Positions 42,028 through 53,718 of a stretch of 64,000 bases of DNA are shown here, piece by piece. The number at the start of each line of letters is the position of its first letter. The stretch's first letter is position 1. The position numbers were made by a program, and so were the translations under genes. The stretch is from the NCBI GenBank assembly GCA_030272155.1, contig CP126192.1:902501-966500 (forward strand), given 5' to 3'. This DNA comes from Tetradesmus obliquus. Lineage: Eukaryota; Chlorophyta; Chlorophyceae; Sphaeropleales; Scenedesmaceae. A model generated the notes under the pieces. That model made no database searches. It was not told the DNA's origin and worked only from the letters and a program-made list of their open reading frames with translations.

Positions 42028-42929
42028 GTTGCCGCTGCTGCAGGGCAGCTGCCAGCGCAGCAGCCACAAGCCCGGGGCTGCCGCTGGCAGCTGCTGCCTG
42101 CAGGTACTGTGGTTGCAGCTCAGGCCGCACGCGCAGCAAGCGCAGCACGATGCGCTTTGCTGCGGCCCAGTGATGGCTGGCACCTGCTGCTGCACTGGCT
42201 GGCTGGTAGCATGCATCCAGCAGCTGCGCCTGCACCTCCAGCAGCTTGGTCACCGCTTTGGCGCCGTCCGAGGGGAGCCGCTCCAGCAGCAGACATGTCC
42301 ACTCCAGCAGGCTGAAGGCGTGCTGTGGGGGCAGCTTGGCACTGCTTGCCTTGATCAGAGCTGGTGCCAGCGCACGCAGGAAAGGCTCCTGTGCCAGCGC
42401 TGCGCGCAGCATGCGATTGACGGCACGCTGCTGTGTGCGCGATTCATAGGTGGGCAGCGTCTCCAGCACCAGGCTCACAAGCTCGGCGGCATTGGCCTCG
42501 ACAAAACCTGGCAGGGCAGGTAAGCATCAGGCAAGGTAGGCGTCAGGAGTAAGCAGCCCCAAAACTACACTGCACATCTGGCACATCCTGCAGGCCATAT
42601 GTGGCAGTGCAACTTGCTGTACCGCTGCTGCCAACTTCCTACAGTCCAGCCATGGCTGCAGACTGTTGCTTTGCATGGTGTGGTATGGATCACAGTGCCA
42701 GCCATTGAAACCCACTGATTAGCACGTAATGGAGACTGGCAGATCTGACAACACCAGGCTCGCTGCTGTAACCTGGTGCTGCAGTTGAACTGCTGCGTGC
42801 TTGCCCACCTGGTGTGTCCAAACACGTCTTGAGCGACGTGCCCCACACCATTTGGCGCTCTTTACCACCATGATGTGTGACCCAGCGCCTGAAGTTCAGC
42901 GTCTCAGCTGTGCTTGCATCGTCTGCCAT
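25511..42929 (-). CDS. GCN1: GCN1 (ILITYHIA), HEAT-repeat activator of the eIF2alpha kinase GCN2
   Basis: GCN1 is a cytosolic ribosome-bound scaffold that hands uncharged tRNA to GCN2. Exons: 42929-42809, 42507-41419, 41179-40865, 40672-40451, 40132-39951, 39748-39532, 39267-39102, 38722-38575, 38216-37995, 37732-37582, 37393-36895, 36743-36494, 36276-35874, 35489-35302, 35009-34581, 34318-34049, 33771-33514, 33038-32832, 32618-32412, 31854-31687, 31494-31218, 30407-30253, 29813-29471, 28899-28547, 27979-27725, 27426-27169, 26842-26321, 25936-25511. Every junction is GT-AG and in phase; the sum is 2,766 codons plus stop, near the family's 2,600-2,700. Family landmarks follow in order: NTPEGML, REGVVVLLG, RRGAAYGLAGAVKGLGI, FECLCEKLGRLFEPYVI, LLKGLEDSAWRTKQGS, IVGNMCSL, NWRIRQSS, GGSDDEGA and ITGPLIRIIGDRFP (GCN2-binding side). 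The first exon has no homology support, but its ATG (AACATGG) has an upstream in-frame stop and its phase fits. Insertions: poly-Q and a four-fold 11-residue repeat. Confidence 0.95.
28117..28215. repeat. 99-bp interspersed repeat, copy 1 (GCN1 intron)
   Basis: Same orientation as 30,614-30,712, four mismatches in 99. The minus strand is open through both copies (RFANLHPESSSTLDQLWITL here). The following ~200 bp of the two introns also show weaker similarity. Confidence 0.85.
30614..30712. repeat. 99-bp interspersed repeat, copy 2 (GCN1 intron)
   Basis: Partner of 28,117-28,215. The minus strand reads RFANLHPESSSTLEQLWITL, with a conservative E/D change against copy 1. It lies in the intron between GCN1 exons 31494-31218 and 30407-30253. 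Confidence 0.85.
32371..32390. repeat. 20-base poly-C tract in a GCN1 intron
   Basis: Twenty C, then GCCCCC. In the GCN1 transcript this is a G-run starting about 22 bases after the donor of the exon 32618-32412. Confidence 0.9.
36895..37026 (-). repeat. four exact 33-bp copies spanning a GCN1 splice donor
   Basis: Each unit, read on the minus strand, begins GTACGCAGTGCAGGG and ends CCTGCCTACAG, so each ends in a usable donor (CTACAG|GTACGC) and adds the 11 residues YAVQGTIPAYR in frame. Donor positions are after 36,994, 36,961, 36,928 and 36,895. One copy is enough to match other GCN1 proteins. Confidence 0.92.
41972..42041 (-). repeat. CAG repeat encoding poly-Q in GCN1
   Basis: Read on the minus strand, an interrupted CAG run encodes a glutamine tract with two arginines, near residues 197-219. 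It falls between helices of the N-terminal region, where plant and yeast GCN1 have no such tract. Confidence 0.9.
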
Positions 42930-42941
42930 GTTGGCGAGCCG

Positions 42942-44055
42942 TCAACTCACTTCCTTGCTACGCTGTTCACATTCATGCTGATCCTACGTGTGTGATCCAA
43001 CAGTAAAACCATTTGTTTGATTGGCGCCAGGGAGCTGCGCAAGAGCGCATGCTGCTACACTGCTCAACCGCGTTATAACTAGCGTGCGCGCAGTGTCGAG
43101 CTGTAGCTGCAATTCTACTTACCTTGTACCAGAACCTTAGCACACACGTCTGTTTGGTAGCCCTTGCGAATGCATCCCTGAGGCCGTTCAGGTTATCGTA
43201 GCCTGGGCCATCAGCTGCTCCATCGCATCAGCAATGCACCGTCATGATTGCTGGCCGTCTGGTCCAGCACCTAAGCCTGCGTTTCCGGCCAACACTCCTT
43301 ACCTTAACTGATGAAACATCCTGACGTTCGAGTGATGCACTGTACGACTCCAGAATGCAACTCTGCTGTGCTGATTGATGCTATACAAAAGGAGTGGGCA
43401 CGTTCACTCAGCTGCTCACACCCATTCGCCAAAAAAAGGGCTAGACCATACAACTGGAATTGATCATCATACATGTTACCCTCATCAGCACCAAGAAGTC
43501 CTACGTTGCTGGCTGAAAACGCCCAGTCAAACAAGCCTACAGGAGGTTGCCATGCCACAGCATTTGGCCACCAGTGATCTGCAACCTGTGGCGGCACACG
43601 GGGCCAGCATGATACCTTAAATGCACATAGGTCATGCGAGCAGCATGACTACTGACCACGACCCCTGAAGTCTTGTCATGTTGGCAGCAAATACCTTGGG
43701 TAACGCTGGGCAATCGAGATGTGAACACACAGCCGTGCATTACACAACCCCGCATGAGCCACTCAGCAGCTTCTGCGTCAACAATGAGTCCTGATTGAAG
43801 ACTGCATCTTCTGCTGACACTCACCGCATAACGCTCAAAGTATGGCAGAGTACATGGCCACGCATGCCTCGCACCATCCAAGAGCAGTTGCCCAAAGTGC
43901 GACTGCAAACCACAATCGAGCAAGCCATACATGTATTGTCTCAGTCTGCAGCGTGCGTCGCTAACTGCATTCAATGCTGCAAACAAGCCCATAGCGCTGC
44001 CAAACAGCCGCAGCAAGTGCTCCACTGCTCCCCTGCACCTCAACACAGCCGTCAT
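42942..44055 (-). CDS. acyl-CoA oxidase C-terminal fragment (5'-truncated copy)
   Basis: Four exons agree in phase: 44055-43825, 43585-43420, 43214-43123 and 42983-42942 (TGA), giving 176 residues if the ATG at 44,055 is used. Acyl-CoA oxidases are peroxisomal flavoenzymes of fatty-acid beta-oxidation. The frame shows the C-terminal helical pattern in order: VEHLLRLFGSAM, RQYMYGLL, SHFGQLLLDG (compare plant HLGDFLSTG), WPNAVA with LFDWAF (compare RPNAVALVDAF) and GNMYDDQF (compare GNVYPKLFE). The FAD-binding and catalytic parts are absent; the DUF1664 gene starts its 3' end only 450 bp upstream, so there is no room for them. The exon may also start at 44,032 after GAGGTGCAG. I read it as a truncated gene copy. 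Homology is by pattern memory, so moderate confidence. Its stop lies 12 bp before the GCN1 ATG. Confidence 0.45.
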
Positions 44056-44507
44056 CAGCTTGGGCCGACAAGCGTGCCAGCAAGCCTGCTGCCAAAATGC
44101 CCAGCTGCTGCAAGCTGCTTTGTCTAGCGACAGATACTCAAATCACACTTGTGCTCACCATAACACTCTCTGGCCAGGGCACAACCTGACGACGCTCAGG
44201 AGCATGGAAAGGAACGTACATTTGAAATGCAAACCACCAAGCTGGACCTTCCAAGCCCCGCCCAGATCAATGCAAAACGCAATGCAAAACATACTGACAC
44301 TTTGATTATGCATACATGATAGAGTACATTGCTGCCTGCCGATGGGATGGTATGGCCCACTGCAGGATGCACAGCCCCACGCCAGCAGCACCCAGAACAC
44401 TGTCGTCACCTGCTGCCCTCAACAGGAGCCCTGCTCTGCTGCAAGAGCGTGTGACACGTGCTGCAAGCCCACCAGGCAAGAGATGCTTGCTCACCAGCCA
44501 TCTACTA
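44056..44507. other. intergenic, nothing recognised
   Basis: Lies between the DUF1664 stop and the acyl-CoA-oxidase-like fragment. No exon-like frame with splice sites. The short direct repeat AATGCAAAAC(G/A) at about 44,269-44,290 is the only pattern seen. Confidence 0.4.
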
Positions 44508-45484
44508 TCACCAAGCAGGCTGTTTCGGTGTGGGCTGCTGCCGGCTGCCGGTTCCCCAGGGGTCGCTGCTGCCTGACAGCATCACTGCTGGCTCTGTCAT
44601 GCCCCGCATGCCCGCACCAGCCGCAATGTTCTCCGCACTGCGAGCGCCAGCATCAGCGCCAAAGCTGGTGCTGTACTGCAGCACTGCCGGGTTGGGCCCC
44701 ACCCAGCTGCTGCCTGCCATGCCTGCAGCTGCTGCTGGCGCTGCGCTGGCTGTTGGCAGCGTCAGCAGGCTGGGCTGTAGCTGCTGCGCAGGCTGAAAGG
44801 GATCCATGGCCTGTTGGCAACAGGCAGTGCAGGCAGCCACGGCAGAAGCAGCAGTGCTTGGGTCAAGGCAAATGTTGGTGAACACCAGAGACACTAGACC
44901 AGACACTATAGCACTATATTCAGGGGTGGCACGTGTCAAAGCAAGTGGCACATCAGGTGCGTTAGTCTGGCACCCAAAGGCCACTGCCAGTATCTTTGAT
45001 CACAGCAACCTCGCGTGCTGTCTGCGGGACCGTGCTGCATGCCAGGCAGCGCCAGAACCACAGCACTGCCAGCTTAGACTGTGCTGCAGTAGCAGGCTGC
45101 ACAGTACAGAGGGAGCTCAACCCAGCTGCGGGCGCTCACCATCATCGCGGGCAGTGCGCCGCTGGCGCCCATTGCGCCCGCCGGCAGGCCCGTGGTGGCC
45201 ACGCTGCGCGAGAGGTGCTCCAGCTCGCGCACGTACTTGCCGTTGCTGATGCCCACGCGCTTGGCCATCTCGCTGAGCGCGCCGCACAGCAGCAGGATGG
45301 CGTGGTTGCTGAAGCCCACCTGGTCGCTGACCGCGCTGACCTTGCCGCCCACCACCGCCAGCTCGCTGCCCAGCTGGCCCTGCGCCTCCAGCAGCTCCTC
45401 CTGCTTGCCGCTCAGCTTGCCCATGCGCTCCATCAGCTCCGCCGCGCGCGCCTCGAACTGGCTGCGCACCTTGTCCATGCCTGC

Positions 45485-45516
<32 letters not shown>

Positions 45517-46556
45517 ATGGCGGTCAATGCCACACCCACGCATGGCCAAACAACACTGCACAAAGACCAGGACAGAGGGGGGGTGGCGCACCACGCCAGG
45601 GACACGTACAGCGACGCCTGCTGGTGCGCTTGCATACTGCTGCTGCACTCCCTGCTGCATGTATGCCTGCCCTGGCATGACTGATACCCATGGCAACAGT
45701 GGTTGCAAACGCAGCAGAGTCTTGTCCCATGGCACACACAAGCACCACATGCCCTACGGTTACTCACTCTGCTTCATTGAGTCTGTCATGCTGGCCAGCG
45801 AGGAGCGCGTGACGTACATCAGGTCCGCCAGCCTCCAGCCCTTCACGAAGCGCAGATACAGCGCCACGCCACCCACCACCACGATGAAGCCTGCCGCTGT
45901 GTTCGCCCTGCAAGGCACAGCACAAGTATCAGGACTCATGAAAACACTCTAGCAGAGCCCATGCCAGCCTTAATGTCCAGCCAGCGCATGCACCAGCAAT
46001 AGGCAGTGGAAACTAACCTTCAACAGCAGCAGGGCAGAAGCAGTGGGCTGAGCATGCAGCTTGACTTTCGTCCTATAGTGCTGTTAGTGCCTGGTGCTTA
46101 CCCTGATTTGCCATTGCCAGTCACAATCACCGTAGGTTGCTGCCGATCGTGCAGAGTCTTCAGCAGTGCGTGCTGCAGGTCATCCACGTTCCTCTGCAAC
46201 CGCGAAACCTGTATGTGCAGGCAAGAAGGACGAGAAGTGTCATAACCCGCCTTTTCAAGCTGTCAAGCACCGCTGCTGCCCTTGTTGCGATCATTTGAGT
46301 GCCCAACCCTTGCCTGAAGTCGATACGCACCTCTGCAATGTTGGTAGCGCCCTTCTTCTGCCACAGCTCATAGACACCTGAGGCAAGATCCTTTGAGGAG
46401 AAAATCGTCTCCGAGTCTCGATATGCCGTGTATACAGCAGCACCTGCCAAGCCACAGCACCGGTGTCAGCAGCAGCAGGCCCCATGCACAAACACAGCAG
46501 GCTATATCATTCAACAAACCTGCTGCGCCTCCTAATAGGCCCTTGAACATCGCCAT
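44508..46556 (-). CDS. DUF1664 family membrane/coiled-coil protein
   Basis: Exons 46556-46520, 46443-46331, 46208-46102, 45907-45768, 45480-45140 and 44810-44508 join in phase to 346 residues. The start is the ATG in CGCCATGG. The product has a short Gly-rich N-terminus (MFKGLLGGAAG), a first predicted helix, a transmembrane segment (GFIVVVGGVALYLRF), then the hallmark LADLMYVT of plant DUF1664 proteins (usually SDLMYVT), then about 100 residues of amphipathic coiled coil with heptads (MDKVRSQFEARAAELMERM onward). The C-terminal 100 residues are Pro/Ala/Ser-rich, longer than in land plants. Biochemical role unknown. A membrane-anchored coiled-coil scaffold is an inference. It runs convergent to nothing nearby; its own 5' side faces the Cys-cluster gene's 3' end, 780 bp away. 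Confidence 0.85.
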
Positions 46557-47336
46557 GGCGCTCCTGACGTTCCACGACCTCCTCCTGCCTTATTGGAGGA
46601 TCCACGCAAAGCACGTCAAACCACACTGAAAACAAACATACCACGTTCAATTGCACAACTGCAGATATACGGCTTCCTCGACAGCCATGGCTTCAATAAC
46701 TAACCTACAAACCTAACACGTCCTGACCTAACCCCCTCGACCCCGTCTGCTCTTGCTGTGAACCCTTTGTTGTTGCTCCTGCTACTCCTCCTGCTACACA
46801 GCTGCTGTTCACCCATCGGGTAGCATGGCATGCAGCCAGCCTGATTCTAAGCTTCAGTCGCGGAACCTGCAACATCAGCTCAACACCTGGCAGTGCCACT
46901 GGCAGTGCCTGTGCAACGCTGCACAGCACACCATACACCCAACATCAAGATTTCTGCCTCATGGTGTCAAAGCACACCAGAAACAGTGGAATTTAAAGCC
47001 TCTGATGAACTGTGTGCATGCAGCCACGCATACAGAGCTGCATGCTGCGTGCCGCAGGGAATGCGGCATTCTTGAGTGCTCTGCCCACCATTATCCGCTG
47101 CGAACCATGGCATGGATGCATCCTTGTCGCAGCTGCCTGCCAGAGCGACCAAAAGAGTGAAGACAGGATGATTGAGGCACTCTGCGACAAGGCACTGCAG
47201 TTCCACTGCCACTCATGAAGCTCAAGCAACACACAGTGCTGCCCTTCATGCCCAGTGTGCTGGATGCCTGTTGCAACCATGCCAGCAAAGGCACCGCTTG
47301 CGGTCCGGCAGCCTACAGCCTGCTGGTATTTCGCTT
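46557..47336. other. intergenic between two minus-strand genes
   Basis: Should hold the 3' UTR of the Cys-cluster gene and the promoter of the DUF1664 gene. No TATA box or exon-like frame stood out. Confidence 0.4.
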
Positions 47337-49331
47337 CTAACTCTTCGCCGTGCCTGTGTCCTGCTTGCTGTGCCCCTGCTTGCGCTGCTTCTTCTGCACG
47401 CCGCCTGACGCTGCACCCGCCTTGACAGGCGTGCGCTGCTTGGGCGGCGGCTTCTTCTGCTTGGCCTTCTTCTTCTTCTTGCAGGTGTAGTGCACACGGA
47501 AGCCTGCACTGCTGACGCTGATGTAGTGCTGCGGACCAATAAGGCCAGTATGCCAGCCCTGAAATAAGCAGCAGGCGCACAAGCTTATCAATCAGGGCAG
47601 CTTGAGCCAGCACGCTTTCCCACTTGTTGAAGCTTTGATGGGCATGTGGTGCCCACGCTTTGCAGGAACGCATGCAAGGTTTCAGTCGCCTATACAAGCT
47701 GTTGAAAAGAGGTGTCAAAGTATTCCTGCAAGTACGGCTACCATACACAGCTCCCAGTGACCAAGCAAGCAGTGACCCACAAAAAGGCACATTGGTGCTG
47801 CTGCTGCTGCAGGAGCAGGCATGCGTGCAGGCAGCAGTGACAGGCCTGCCGCGCGGCTGCTGCCTACCTTAGGCCCTAGCCGCACGTCCGGTTTGCCGCA
47901 GTTGCGCTTGGGGCAGCGCGCCAGGCTGGAGGTGCCACCCTGCAGCGCGCCTGCAGCAGGAAGCAGCAGCGGTGCACACACATGCTCACCCTCTGGAAGC
48001 ACCAAACTTGGGTGCTGCTGTTGCACTGCTCTGCCTTCAGACCCTGGCTTGCAGGAAATGCATGAGGCACCAGATGCAGTGCTATGCACGCCTGCTCGTA
48101 AATCCTCCTTACAATGCAGGGCACAACAGCTGTGCGGCAGCTGTGCCAGTCACCAGGTCACTACCAACAGTCAGGGTTACTGCTTACATTCATAAACTTG
48201 CACAGCAAGCAACAAAGCACACACCGGGACGATTGCACACACGTGCACACCCGCATACACAAACACGCAGGCCACGAGCAGGCTGCCCCTGGCCTTGCCC
48301 CTGGCTCCTGCCTGCCAGCGCACCCACCTGCTGTGCACACCCTGCAGGCTGCCATGAGCTTGTTGGCCACAAGGGACTCCGGCTGGCACAGCCGCAGGCA
48401 TATCAGGCACTGCAGCTGATGCTGATGCTGCTGCTGCTGCTGCACCAGCTGCTGATCAGCCTTGCCTGCACAGGCGTGTGCAGGTGCATCTCCACCGCCA
48501 CTGCCGCTGCTAGTGTCACTGTCACTGTCACTGCTGCCACTGTCACTTTCACTGCTGCTGTCACTGCTGCTGCTACTGTCGCTGCTGTTGCTGGTATCAC
48601 TGTCACTACTGCTGCTGCTGCTGCTGCTGCTACTTCTGTCCGTACCACTGCTAGTGCCAGAGTCACTGTCGGAGCTACAGGCAGCGGCTGCTGTGCCACC
48701 ATTGTTGCCAAGACAGTGCACACCATTGCTGGGCACAGCAGCGGCACCAGCGGCACCAGCTGCAGCACCAGCTGCAGCACCAGCAGCGGCTCCAGCAGCA
48801 GCTGCCTTGGTGGCAGCAGCAGCAGCGCGTGCAGCCCTGGCTTGAGCACAGCGCTCAGCCAGGGCCACCTCGGAAGCACTGCCCTTGTACTGCTGCTGCA
48901 GAGAGGGCAGGAACTGGGGCCGAGACGCTGCTGCTCCTGTTGCCGAGCCTGTTGCCGCAGTACCTGCTGCCTTCGGTCCAGCCTGCATACAGCACAGCAC
49001 AAGCAGCAACGCATGTTATGCACTGCACAATGCCGTTTCTTGGTACTGCTGCATGTACAGTTCGGCAGCAACTTTCAAGACCAGCACAAGCAGGTGTACT
49101 TCAAGAGCTTTGGTGCTGCGTACCACAGCTCCTGACAAGCACACAGTGCTGCGGCTGGGTGTGCTTGCGTGGCGCCCTCACCTGCTTGAACTGGAAGGGC
49201 CTCCTGTCCTCAACTACCTGCAGCGGCTGCGCCTCCGGCGTTGGCTGCTGCTTCTGCTGCTGCTTCTGCTGCTGCTTCTGCTGCTCCTTCTGTTTTTGCT
49301 GCTCCTTCTGGTATTGCTGTCGCTCCTTTTG

Positions 49332-49373
<42 letters not shown>

Positions 49374-50361
49374 CAGCAGACGTTGCTGCTGCTCCCAACG
49401 CTGTTTGCCATTGGGCTGGCAGTTCACCAGCTGCCCATCCTGCAGCTGTGTCGCATGCTGCGGGCTGCAGCAGCATGCAGTTCAAAGCACGGTGCCTTGT
49501 GAGAGCAAGTCGGAGTATTATATCATACAACACTGCCCATGCAGGAAGTGCTGCTCGACTAGAAACATTAACAGCTGCAGCCTTGGACTGAATGAGGCAA
49601 GCATGCTTGCTGTTTTTTCAGTGCACTACACGAGCCGCTGTGCAACTGCCAACAGCTGCCCTCTGTGTGTTGCTGCCGTTAGATGCATTCATAGCACTTG
49701 TAAGCAGCTGGCACAGCAACGCATTCCTACACCTTACACTGCGCAGCAGCAATAGCCATCTGCTTGTATGCAGCCTGTGCGCGTGACAGCTGGGGCCAGC
49801 TGCACTGGCACAACATGCAGAGCTTACCCAGGCTGTTGATGTGGTTGCTTTGGCTGCTTGACGTCTTGCAGTCTCTGTTGGGCTGCGTGTTGCAGCTGCT
49901 GTGCCTGTGCTGCTATTTGTTCAAGTGTGCTTGCATCTTGGATGAGCGCCACCTGCTCGCTGCAGTGCTCCAGCGCGTGCAGGCACAGCTGTGCAGCAGC
50001 ACAGCATCAGCACACGAGCAGCATGTTGAATGAAGTGTGAACTTTTCCTCTTGTAAGTGGCGCATGTACATGCTATCAGCAACTGCTGGCATGTAGTGCT
50101 GCTGGCCACGGCCACTGGCTGCAGCCTGGCCTCACATGCTGCAGGTACTGCCTGGTGTTGCTGTTGTCACTGAAGCTGCTCAGCTGCTAGTTCCAAAACG
50201 CAATGATGCATGTGTAAGGATCCATTGACTCAATACCATACCTGCACAGCAGACTGGCCACTGCTGCCTCGTGCCTGCCCATGTTCGTCTCCTTTGGCCT
50301 TCTTTGCTGCTGGCTGTGTCAAAGCACTGCCGCTGGATCGCTGTGTCTTGGTGTTTCCCAT
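47337..50361 (-). CDS. unknown Cys-cluster (putative zinc-binding) low-complexity protein
   Basis: Exons 50361-50242, 49988-49828, 49464-49182, 48982-48328, 47950-47868 and 47558-47337 join in phase to 507 residues. I do not recognise the family. Order of parts: basic N-terminus with PAAKKAKG (residues ~18-25); a helical segment (SEQVALIQDASTLEQIAAQA); a Gln/Lys/Glu stretch with poly-Q (about 120-165); an Ala-rich helix; a Ser/Asp run of roughly 60 residues; then a Cys cluster with CxxCxxxC at 380-387, CxxC at 401-404, CxxxxC at 419-424 and Cys460; and a lysine-rich tail (KKKKKAKQKK). The spacing could bind two zinc ions. With two basic patches it may be nuclear or nucleolar; this is inference. 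Short exons 5 and 6 carry the best-conserved-looking sequence. Divergent from the NmrA-like gene, 851 bp between starts. Confidence 0.7.
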
Positions 50362-51212
50362 CAAATTGCACAAGTATAAACCATGTGCCGGGTCACGAGA
50401 TGGCGAGCTGTCAAACAACCGCTGTCATCGCGTCTATCGAGGTGCTGTCTGATCAGCGCATTCTCTGCTATTTATTGCACAAGAACTCTTAAGGTGCTTG
50501 GCAGCGGTGCGACACAAGGGTGGAGCAATCTCATGTTGTTGGGCACGCTGAGGTTGTCACAGTGTCAAAGCCTACAAGCCTGAAGCCTAAGAACGTGTCT
50601 GCTGGGCTCCTTCGCTCGCCCCATCGACGGTTTTCAACAGCAGAGCAGCAACTCAAAAGTGTAACATCTTGAAGGTGAAGCGCGGAGCTTTGACACAATC
50701 ACATGCTGCCAACACAGTATGCTCAGGCTGGCATGTCAGCAGACACAGCAATGACATCAACTTGCACTGGACACGCCAGCTGCGTCCTGCTTGCAGTTGC
50801 TGCAACTTGTCAGTGGACCTTAATAGCTGTTGTTCAACTGAGTTGTGCAGGCTGTGCATGGTGCACACAGCCTGTGCGCGGCGTCACAGTGTGTTCCATA
50901 CCGGTACGCACTGAGTGTACCACCTGCATGCTCAGCCTGCTGATCAGTTAAAGACATTGATGCATTTTGAAAGCAACTATCATGACAAGACACGTGGTCT
51001 GCGGCGTAATTTTGAAAAAGGTAGGGTTGGATGACTGGCATGTTCCAGGGTTTCAAATAATGCCAGGTCACAAGGATGAGTCAGCCTCCTTGACCCAGCA
51101 TACAGTTGCACTTTGAGCCTTGATCCCTGGTTTTTCAGGACGGATCGTGTGAAATTTCTCAAGCGTCAGCTGCGTTCGAGCGCCAACAGTTCTTGGCTTG
51201 CCTGCTTCATCG
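50362..51212. other. divergent intergenic region (possible shared promoter)
   Basis: Separates the starts of the Cys-cluster gene (minus) and the NmrA-like gene (plus). No convincing exon. Core promoter motifs could not be identified by eye. Confidence 0.4.
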
Positions 51213-53718
51213 ATGTTGAGCAGCACGGCCAGGCCTCTGCTGGGTTTGGCGTCAGAGAAACATGATCATAACTTGAAGTGCATAGCACGGACAAGCAAGC
51301 CGCTCTGTGCGCGGCCAGCCCTTCACGAGCAGCACCGCAGAACAGTCACCTCAGTCATGGCCTCGGCTTCTTCCAAGCAGTCGCAGGCTGAAAAGGTGTT
51401 GCTTCTCGGCATCACAGGAATCACTGGAAGGTGGGGATCGCTGGAGCAGCATGTTGGGGCCGTCCAACACACATGTTTGTGGTGCAACAGCAGTTTCCTT
51501 GCATGGCATATGCATGCACCGTGTCCAGGTGTTGATGAGGGGCACCTTGTCCTATAAGCCACCTTCATATAATTGCCAGCACAATTGCAGCAAACCAGAC
51601 TGTTGTGCACCGTGCATTGGACTTCATCTGGTGGGCCTCTGCTCTCTTGTATCTGGGCTGTGCTGTGGCAGACGCAAGTGCTTACTTTCACCACACATAG
51701 CATTTGAAGTAGAGGCATCTCAACCTCACACGCGCTCCACTATCTAGCTCATCGAGAGGGTGTATGTGGTGCCTGGTGTAACTGATTGCGCACCAGCAAC
51801 TCTTTGGCCCACCACATGCATTCCTGCTCTGCCCGTCCCATGTGCACAGGTGTGCCCTGTCCGGCCTGCTCTCTGGTGGGCTGCAGCCGTCGCAGCTCAT
51901 CGCAGTCAGCCGCAACCCCAACAGCGCAGCAGCGCAGGAGGTAGCGCAGCAGGGCATAGAGGTGTGCGGTGTGCGTTAACCAGGCTACTGCACCAGCAGT
52001 GTGCCAGCACAGGGGCCGGCCAGCTGTGCATGCGCCGTAGCACTGCATGCAGCGCCCGCTACAGAAAAATAAATGCTGTTTCACAAGCACTAAGCACCTG
52101 TTCCCATGTCATGCTTTCAGCCTGCATGCAACCTGGAGAGCGCTAGGCGACGTTGCCTGGTGTTGACACTGCATGCCGCTCACACCTGTTGCGCCTGGCC
52201 GCCTTGACATGGTGGCAGGTGGTTGCAGGCGACCTGGACGCGCCCGCCACGCTGGCGCCGCACCTGGGCCGCGTGGGCAGCGTGTACTGCCACGCGCTGT
52301 CGGGTGACGCGGCGTCTGCCGACCCTGCCGAGCTGGCGCGGGGTCGCGCGCTGGCGCAGCTGCTGGCTGGGCGCGACATGCGGCTGGTGGTGTACAACAG
52401 CTCCGCGGGCAGGGGCAGCAACGCAGGCATCTCGCAGGTGGGTGCTCTGCTGTTACTGTTCGTCACAGCAAATGACGGTATGTCACCGAAAGCCGCATCT
52501 GCACCTGTTTGACAACAGCAAGCACATGCCCTGACATCAGACAGAGACACGGCAGGTGTGTTTGGCCGCTGTTTCTTGTCGCTGTTGGTTGCCACGTGAT
52601 GGTGCTCACCAGCTCATGCGGCTGGCGGCGCTGCTGCTGCTGCTGCTGCTGCCTGCGCCTGCGCAGATGGACCAGAAGCATGCGGTGGAGGACGTGCTGC
52701 TGGGCGCGGGGCTGCCCGGGCTGGCGCTGGAGGCCACCATGTTCATGGAGGAGTTCTGGAAGAAGTACACGCGCCCGGGCCTGCTCAAGGGCAGCTTCAC
52801 CTTCAGCCTGCCAGGTGAGGCGGCGCGCAGCGCGGCCAACCGGGCCCAGCAGCCGCTGGTCAGGGTGGAAAGAAGAAGGGTGTAGTTATTCAGGGGCCAT
52901 GATGAGCAGCGGCATGACCTTGGCAGGTGCTGTGCTTCTACACACAGTGTGCTTGCCATGTCTCGGGCTGCCTGCCGTGCTGCAGTTCTGTCAACAGGCA
53001 GCGGAACACAGTAACATGCTGTCGCTTACCACCCGCTCCTGCGCTTCTGACCTGGCCCCTGCCATGTACTGCGCTGCAGGCGACCGCCCGCTGCAGCTGG
53101 TTGCTGCGCGTGACGTGGGCCTGGCAGCAGCCACAGCCCTGACCAGCAGCAACCCGGGCGAGTGGGCGGGGCAGCGGCTGCCGCTGGCGGGCGACGAGCT
53201 GACCCCTCTGCAGATGTGTCAGGCGTTCTCAAAAGCTCAGGGCGGCATGCCCATCAAGCACAGCTGCCCGCCAGCCTGGCTGTTCTGGTTCCTCAGCAGG
53301 TGAGGGGGCGCAGCATGCGCCAGCACTAGCCGCGGAGCAGGGTGGTGCGGTGCAGGCTGCACACAGGGATGAAGTGTTGCTCGTCAGGGGCGAAGATGGT
53401 GTTGTCCTTGAAAAACAGCAGCAATGCCATTGTTTCTGTCCTGTTCACACAGCAAGTCCATGATGTGTGTGCTGGCCTACAGCACCGCTCCACGCCCTGC
53501 TGTTGCCCAGCTGGAGCTGGTGTGTAAGCCTCCCACAGCGCCATTGCCCCTTGTGCCGTGTGTCCTCCTCTTGCCTCGTGCAGCACTTGTTGTCCTTCAG
53601 TGCAGAAACTTGCATAATGTCTTCACAGCTACTGTGTAGCGGCAGCTGTTGCTGTTGTTGCTCTGCTGCGGCCTCAACTTGCTTCGCTGTACATTTTCCT
53701 TGACTTCACACACCCTTG

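Noticed and set aside
42929..42983. joining the oxidase-like exons to GCN1 as one long gene
   Set aside because: There is an in-frame TGA just before the GCN1 ATG, and the strong-looking donor GAA|GTGAGT after 42,983 does not match the phase of the next GCN1 exon.
45487..45515. CAG run in the DUF1664 gene as a coding poly-Q
   Set aside because: It falls in the intron just upstream of the exon starting at 45,480; the pyrimidine-rich complement serves the acceptor.
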